Shown: one piece after another, positions 57,640-64,000 of the stretch
Numbering within the stretch: position 1 is the stretch's first letter
Layout: every line of letters starts with the position of its first letter
Assembly (NCBI GenBank): GCA_010015655.1
Contig: ML976699.1
Location: 372,001-436,000 of the forward strand
Reading direction: 5' to 3'
DNA length: 64,000 nt
Source: Bimuria novae-zelandiae CBS 107.79
Taxonomy: Eukaryota > Ascomycota > Dothideomycetes > Pleosporales > Didymosphaeriaceae
Notes under the pieces: generated by a model
Database searches by the model: none
Seen by the model: the letters and a program-made list of their open reading frames with translations, nothing else
Told to the model about the DNA's origin: nothing
Program-made: the position numbers and the translations under genes

Positions 57640-58926
57640 CGCTAACGCCACCGTTAATACAGATAAACTTAACACTATAGTTATTAACTAGATAATATAG
57701 GTAGAAGAAGATGATATATTTAACTTATTTTTACTACTTAAGTTTAAGGAGTATTTCGAGAATTTTACCTATAATCTCTTTAACAGTATTAATAAGCGTA
57801 TCTAAAAAGCACTTAAAGAGCTCCTCCGCTAGCAACGCATCTATATTAAGTAAGGTAATAGTAATAATCTCCCTAACTAATTCGCAGAACTCCTTATATT
57901 AACTACTGTTTTAAAATGGCCCGCCAAGCATTTTAAGCTTATAAGGCTTTACAAAGGCTTTAAGTGCCACTAGATCGCAGATAATAAAGAATAATAATAG
58001 TAATAGCGAGCTCCGCTAGGTAGAGGATTATTATTATTATTATAACCTGGATTTACGCCTATGCAGAATAACTCTTATTTGCTTACTAACCTCGCTAAGT
58101 TATACACGCCGGAGCAGAAGTATTCAGGTAATAAATATAATATCCTTAAGACAAAGATTAAGGTGTTTAACGACCTTTGCACTAAAGTTAGGATTAATAA
58201 GGATAAGTAGTATAAAATAGCACTCTCTATTATGCTTACTAGCTAAGCGCTTTAGTATTACTACGATTACATTACTCCCTAGGCGCTTACGCTTACTTAT
58301 AATATAATGCTTAATAAGCTACGCACGTACTTTAACACTATATAAGCTTACTAAATATACCTCTAAAAGTAGTATAGCACTACGCTCAAGAGCGTTATAA
58401 CTACTAACCCTAAGAAAGACCCTATAGAGTGTCTTAAAATAGTTATTAGTAAGATGAACATGCTCTATCAGGCACTATTATAGGACTAGGGTAAGAGCTA
58501 TAATTAGCATTTACTTACGCAATAGCTCCTTAGCGCATGTTATAGTATTAAAGTAACTACTATAGCTTACTTAAAGCTAGTAACTATATTTAAAGGTGTC
58601 GCTATAGATCTCCGTAACATAGTTAGCATGTGGTTAAGCTATTATCCTAATAGCTAGTTTCTATCACGAGATGCAGATAAGCAGTATTATACTAATTACT
58701 ACTATATTTGTAATAATTAACAAGCTACAGGATTATTAGATAATAACTACTATAGCTACTACTATTAAGGTTAAGGCGAATCGCGCGGCAATCGATTTAA
58801 TAATAATAATTATTAATTAAACTACTTAGGCAATTGCTGTAATAAAACATACTTTATCTATAAGTAGCCTAAGTGCTAGTTAACTTAACACTTAAAGAAG
58901 GAGCGTATAGAGCATTACTAACGCTA
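57640..58926 (+). pseudogene. copia family 1 gag, RIPed
   Basis: The + translation near 58640-58920 shows a Cys-containing region followed by LKKERIEHY, matching the zinc-knuckle end of fungal copia Gag. Upstream is a helical Gag-like stretch (FKEYFENFTYNLFNS near 57740). TAG/TAA stops occur throughout. Confidence 0.6.
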
Positions 58927-59401
58927 TGTTAGGATCTGTATTTAGCATTACCAGGCTAACATTCTAAGACGGACAAGGTCTTATGGGAGCCAATGGTGGC
59001 ATAGCAATGGGCAGGTCACGTGACTGCTCGAAGCGCTCGAAGCAAGCAAGTCGAGCAGGTGCATAAGGCCAAGGCTGTGCTCGCTCTACTCGAGTCGAGT
59101 AAGTCGAGCAGGTGCATAAGGCCAAGGCTGTGCTCGCTCTGCTCGAGTCGAGTAAGTCGAGCATGCTAAGTATATAGGAACATAAGGATAGACTCTTCCA
59201 CCTCGTGTTTAACCTGTTTATCAATCTATCGTTTAGATCTAAATAAGTAACTTTATTAATTTAATTATGCTATACACACCTTTAATACTAACACCCCTTT
59301 AATACGCGCAAGCTATTAAGACCCCTTATCTTATTACTACTACTCCTACCTAAGAACCAACCTTAGCCCCTTAGGGATTAGCTATCCTATTAGACTTAAC
59401 A
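58927..59401 (+). repeat. gypsy family 2 5' LTR with 53-bp tandem repeats
   Basis: 475 bp, TGTTAGGATC to CTTAACA. From about 59200 it aligns with the reverse complement of the LTR at 6094-6548. In the U3 part, 59049-59164 holds 2.2 copies of a 53-bp unit rich in TCGAG/CTCGA motifs, un-RIPed. Confidence 0.92.
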
Positions 59402-59599
59402 TCTTAAACACCCTTAACATAAGCGGATACGACAACCTTTCCAACACGCTAATAAGCACTCCTAAGGATAGTATCACGACCATTAAGGGAGGTACCTTTA
59501 GTAAACCTAACTTCTTTTATAGAGACCGTAAGTAAACGGAACTTTAGATCTTGCAACTTAACTTATACTTCCACAGAATAAAGAACAAGGACTAGGATA

Positions 59600-60560
59600 A
59601 CGCTAATAAGACTATATTTACTATAACTTTTATAAAAGGAAATACTTTAAAATAGATTTAACCTTATCTCAACCAATATCTGGCTAGAGACAATAACACC
59701 GATGACGCAACTAACCAGATTATAGAAGACTACGATAAGTTCTATAAGAAAGTAAAATAGTACTTCGGAATTACAAACCAAGAAGCTATTACTAAGCGAG
59801 CTATCTAAAACCTTAGACAGGTACGCTCTATAGCAGAATACGACTCTAAATTCCGTAAGTATGTAGACTAAATTAACTAGAACAACGCTACCCTTATAGC
59901 AATATATTATAAAGGACTAAAGAGGACCATGCGCAAGGAACTCCTACGCACTAGAGCCAAGACTAATACATTAGAAGAACTATCTAAGGAAGTAATTCGA
60001 ATTGACAAAGCATGGTACGAGCTAGAACGCGACCTACGCTAGAACTAATTTTAAGGATATATAGGACCGCCCGCAAAGACTAACTACTAACTAAGGTAGT
60101 AATAAGATAACTATGGACCGTAACCTATAGAAGGAATCTACTACGGATAGCTTAACGTTATAATTAGAAAGAAAGGAAGAGGAATAGGCTCTTACTAGCT
60201 AAAAGATAATAAGCGTATCTTAGATAGAACTTAACGCTAGGGAACTAAGACACGCACTTGCTTTATATATAATAAACTAGGTTATATTGCCAGGAACTAC
60301 AGATCTAAGAACAAGATTATTAGATAGTTAAACGTACTATCTGTTAATAAAGAAGAAACTACTGATAAAGAATAGCAGGTAATAGACGCCATTAAGCAGA
60401 TTAATATCTATAACGAAGAATTAGAACAATTAGAATTACCTAACTTACGACTCTACGAGGATGCACACGAAAGTTCGAATAATAAAGGAAAGGAGAAGAA
60501 ACTAATACCTTAATCTTTTACACCTTACCCTAGCTAGAGCAAACCTGTTACTAGCAAGAT
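59600..60560 (+). pseudogene. gypsy family 2 gag
   Basis: A Gag-like + frame reads KVKQYFGITNQEAITKRAI (once stops are allowed for), then YKGLKRTMRKELLRTRAK. A zinc knuckle lies near 60256-60310 (CFICNKLGYIARNYRSKNK, with His and last Cys changed to Tyr, a RIP-type change). Several TAG codons disable it. Confidence 0.75.
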
Positions 60561-61279
60561 AATAAATATTTTTAACTTCTTAGAAAAACACTAACTAAGG
60601 GAAGGAGATTTTGGGTTTATAGTAATAGAACGACAAGACTACGTAGAAGCATTTTTTCACGCTTATTAACCTGACCTAGTTAGTAAAGCGGCACGAGAAA
60701 TGGCGGACCACCGCTACGCCTATAAAGATTCTAAGAAGAAATACCTAAACGAAAACCCGAACTACGAACCATAGTACAACCTAGACTACTGTAATCCTAC
60801 GCATAAGACTATACGATAGACCCTCTGCGGAGAAGACTAATATACTATTTATTACTAAGCCAAGGAATACAGTTACTTTCCCCGAACGTATTAACGATGT
60901 AGATAAGAGTGGTTTAACTACCCTATCGCCTATTGTGACGTTCACCTTTAGGATAAGCGCAAAACGCGATACTTTCCACACTTTAACTAAGCGTTAAACT
61001 AAGTAATATCGCTACTAGTTAATAAAAAATACGCATCTGACAAGTGGCAAACATGCTTACACCCTAATTATAAGGAACACAAAAAGTAAAAAGAAAAGCA
61101 TGGGTTCAATCGCATACCAAAAAGGACTACGACCCTTAGGATTAAAACGGTACAGAAGGAAGAAAACGATAAAGCTCTCCTAGAAAAGGCCTAGCAGCAG
61201 CCTTAGGAGAAGAAGAAGGAAGGACACCTTAATCCCATAAAGCTACCTACAGATAAGATGTCTTTTTTAGACCTAGGCT

Positions 61280-64000
61280 CAGGAGGGAAGACGCCTTTAG
61301 AGAGCTAAATGCTATTAATAGTTAAGCACTAATTAAGCTACCGGTTTAGCTTAAAGGAACATGGATAAAGGCCATGCTAGATTTAGGAGTATAATAAAGC
61401 TATATCTCGCGAAAAGCACTTAATAGAGCAGGACTCTATAAGTGTTAGAAGGTAGAAGCTTATGTTATCTATATCGCGAATAGACACCTAATGCCAGGCA
61501 TGCCATAAGTTAAATACGAGGTTAAGACGACACTTAAGATCTATGGACACCAGGAAATAATTACCCTCGATATCCTTAAAGAAGCTAGTCACGACGTGAT
61601 ATTAAGACTAATCTGGTTTAGGAAGCACAATCCTATAATTAATTAGGAATAACAAATGCTATCCTTTAAGCGCTGCGACTGTGCATTGTAAGTAAAGCCT
61701 ACGCATTAGTAGAGTTTAATAGTAAATAAAAGAGCTATTAACACTATAGTCTCGAAATTGAAGATTAAGAACAGATTAACCTTGGCAGACGCTGGCAGGA
61801 ACTACTAGGTTATAGAGCGCGAGACAGTAGATAAGCTAATTCCTGCAAAGGAAAGAGAGCAACGCACAACCCACGTTATCCCTAAATAGTTTATAGAATA
61901 GAGCTATTTGTTTCGAGAAGAGGAAGGAAAAGCAAATCTACCTAAGCACTAACCCTAGGATTATACGATTAACCTAGAAGAAGGGAAGACGCCACCCTTT
62001 AGACTACTATATATAAAATTAGGCAAAGAACTCTAACAAGAAAAAGAATTTATTAAGACGAACTTAGTAAAAGGATATATACAACTATTAACGTTACTAG
62101 CGGCAAGCCTATTTATATTTATACCTAAGAAGAGCGGCGAACTAAGGCCCTGCGTGGACTATTAAAAACTTAATAATATAATAATTAAGAATCGCTATCT
62201 ACTATTAAATATTACGGAACTACGAGACAGGCTAGCACAGGCAAAGGTATTCACCTCGCTAGACCTACGTGATAGATACCACCTTATCTAGATTAAGAAA
62301 GGTAAAGAATAGAAGATAGTATTTAGGTCTTAATATAGACTATTCGAGTACACTGTTATGCTATTTAGACTTACGAACGCGCTAGCAACATTTTAAGCGC
62401 TTATTAATAACGTACTCTAATATTACCTAGACATCTTCGTTATCGCATACATAGACGACATCCTGATCTACTCGGACAACCTCAACGACTATGTGGAACA
62501 TGTTAAGATGGTACTTAGAGAACTTAATAACTTATACTTATAGCTTAAACTAGAAAAATGCAAGTTCTTCTAGACAGAACTTAAATTCCTAGGACATGTT
62601 GTTAACACAGAAGGAATTAAGGTGAGCCTTGACAAGATCGAATGTGTTAAGAACTAGCCACGACCAAAAATAGTAAAGAACATCTAAGAATTCTTAAGAT
62701 TCTGTAGATTTAACTAATAATTTATCTAAGATTACGCAAAGATCACAATACCCCTTATAAACCTTACTAGGAAGGATACACCCTTCGAATAGACGATAGA
62801 ATGCGAAGAAGCATTTTAGACACTACGTAAAGCATATATCGAACCACCAGTACTTATGTACTTCCAGGACGGAAAACTAATAAAGATTAAGATAGACGTA
62901 AGCGATTTGGCACTAGGAGCATGCGCCAAATAAGAGAAGAACGGACATTGGCACCTAATTGCTTACTACTTATACAAACTTAACAATGCAGAATTACGAT
63001 ACGATATACACGACAAGAAACTATATATAATTATTAAAGCACTAAAGTATTAAAGGATTTACGCACATAGCTACTTAGACCTTATAATCTTTATAGACTA
63101 CAAAAATCTTCTCAGATTCACAACAACCAAAGAATTAACACCTCGACAAGCGAGATAGGCAGAGACTTTAGGACAATACAAGTTCAAAATCATGTACACT
63201 CCAGGCAGAGAAAACGGACGAGCAGACGCCTTAAGCAGACGTAGCGACCTCGTAGGAGACAAGATTAAAACCTACTTAGCAATCCTAAAATAGAACGATA
63301 ATAGATTATTAGGACTAACCATAGAACTCAACCAACTCCTCATGGTAACACGAGAAGTACCTAAGGACCAACAGACGGAAATTATATGGCAATACCACGA
63401 TAACCCTGTGTACGGACACCTAGGCATCACCAAGACAATAGAACTTATCCAACGGAACTATAGCTTTAAAGGAATTAAGGAAGCAGTAACTAAATACATC
63501 CGTAAATGCGTAGACTGCCAACGCAATAAACACGTAATATATCGCAAATATAGAGAAATGCAAGCCATCCAAATACCAATAGCACCATAGGAAGATATCG
63601 CTATAGACTTTGTAACAGGACTACCCAAGTCGAAAGATCCAGCAACAGGAGTAAGCTACAACTCTATATTGGTAATTGTATGCAGATTCACCAAATACGT
63701 GGAACTACTACCATGTTAGAAAACGACTATGGCTAAGGAACTCGCATTCCTTATCCTAGATTAACTTATACAACACCACGGCATACCAAAGATAATTATT
63801 AGCGATTAAGATAAACTCTTTACATTAAACTACTAGACAACGCTTATAGCGCTTATTAGAACGAAACGGAAGCTATCAACAGCCTACCATCCACAGACAG
63901 ACGGACAAACAGAACGTACGAATTAGACAATTAAAACGTACCTACGCATCTACTGCAATAACCAGAAGAATAACTAGATTTCCTTATTACTAATGGCATA
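61280..64000 (+). pseudogene. gypsy family 2 pol (protease, RT, RNase H, integrase)
   Basis: Protease-like region 61340-61640; RT 62050-62560 with an intact AYIDDILIYSDNL (62445 on); RNase H 62820-63240 with LTPRQARQAE-type and YTPGRENGRADALSRR ends; integrase zinc finger 63400-63530 (His-His-Cys-Cys in HDNPVYGHLG and CVDCQRNKH); core 63590 on with AIDFVTGLPKS and AYHPQTDGQTE. Stops remain, but fewer than in the chromovirus copies. An 82-codon open stretch spans 63342-63590. It is truncated by the window end. Confidence 0.88.

Larger units (their letters stand above)
56984..58926 (+). mobile_element. Ty1/copia family 1 element, 5' part, interrupted by gypsy 2
   Basis: A 5' LTR (56984-57225) is followed by internal sequence with a gag frame up to 58926, where the gypsy family 2 LTR begins. 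The rest of the copia lies beyond the window or in the fragment's continuation. 57230-57510 is GC-balanced and un-RIPed, the remainder RIPed. Confidence 0.88.
58927..64000 (+). mobile_element. Ty3/gypsy family 2 element, 5' LTR to integrase, running off the window
   Basis: 5' LTR 58927-59401, then gag, protease, RT, RNase H and part of integrase. The same family left the solo LTR at 6094-6548. The sequence is RIPed, more lightly towards the 3' end: from about 62800 long stretches are open. The 3' LTR and target duplication lie outside. Confidence 0.93.

Noticed and set aside
1..64000. Search for a Starship-type giant element, a secondary-metabolite core gene or tRNA/rRNA genes
   Set aside because: No tyrosine-recombinase (DUF3435) captain, PKS/NRPS domain or convincing tRNA cloverleaf was seen on reading both strands.
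1..64000. An undescribed multi-gene functional system
   Set aside because: The intact genes are ordinary fungal families and the rest is decayed mobile DNA; the unusual signals concern RIP patterns and transposon structure.

Overview
The window looks like part of a filamentous ascomycete chromosome, most likely a Dothideomycete (Pleosporales-like); that placement is inferred from protein style and element families. The main evidence is a two-compartment layout. Long AT-rich, TpA-saturated stretches of decayed transposons alternate with short GC-balanced gene islands holding compact fungal genes with 53-138 bp introns. In the AT-rich stretches the transposon frames are usually still collinear but are filled with TAG/TAA codons where Gln or Trp belongs. 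This is the footprint of repeat-induced point mutation (RIP: C to T in CpA on both strands).

Layout. 1-1128: 3' end of a Ty1/copia element with its 242-bp LTR, followed by a pogo-like transposase remnant (1129-2208). 2209-3028: small unique patch with a broken gene fragment (2492-2767). 3029-12414: a Ty3/gypsy chromovirus in + orientation carrying an un-RIPed solo LTR of another family (6094-6548) and a Fot1/Pogo DNA transposon (8732-10524). 12415-14888: repeats, a TTA microsatellite spanning a 10-N assembly gap, a solo LTR and a 438-bp MITE. 14889-36898: the same gypsy family in - orientation, expanded to 22 kb by five nested insertions (223-bp LTR-like element, copia A, solo LTR with an odd U3, hAT transposon, copia B). 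Subtracting insertions and target duplications gives about 7.13 kb for both gypsy copies.

37.4-46.3 kb is the main gene island: a pseudogene with C-to-T type stops at the edge, an RluA/Pus9-type tRNA pseudouridine synthase, a Gfo/Idh/MocA oxidoreductase with one intron, and an Atr1-like MFS transporter that appears broken twice. A pogo-like transposon (46323-49350), itself carrying a 905-bp insertion, separates this from a Zn2Cys6 transcription factor (49806-51399). Two further pogo-like elements (51559-53688 and 53691-55799) lie head-to-head and share one TA target dinucleotide. A small unique stretch then contains a gene cut after about 102 codons by a copia LTR (56984). That copia is cut in turn by a second gypsy family (58927 to the window end).

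The oxidoreductase, transporter and Zn2Cys6 regulator could once have formed a small catabolic or detoxification group, but nothing in the sequence proves co-regulation, and the transporter looks inactive. I did not find an undescribed functional system. The strongest unusual signals concern genome dynamics: un-RIPed patches inside RIPed elements, LTRs with replaced U3 regions, and transposons sharing a target site.
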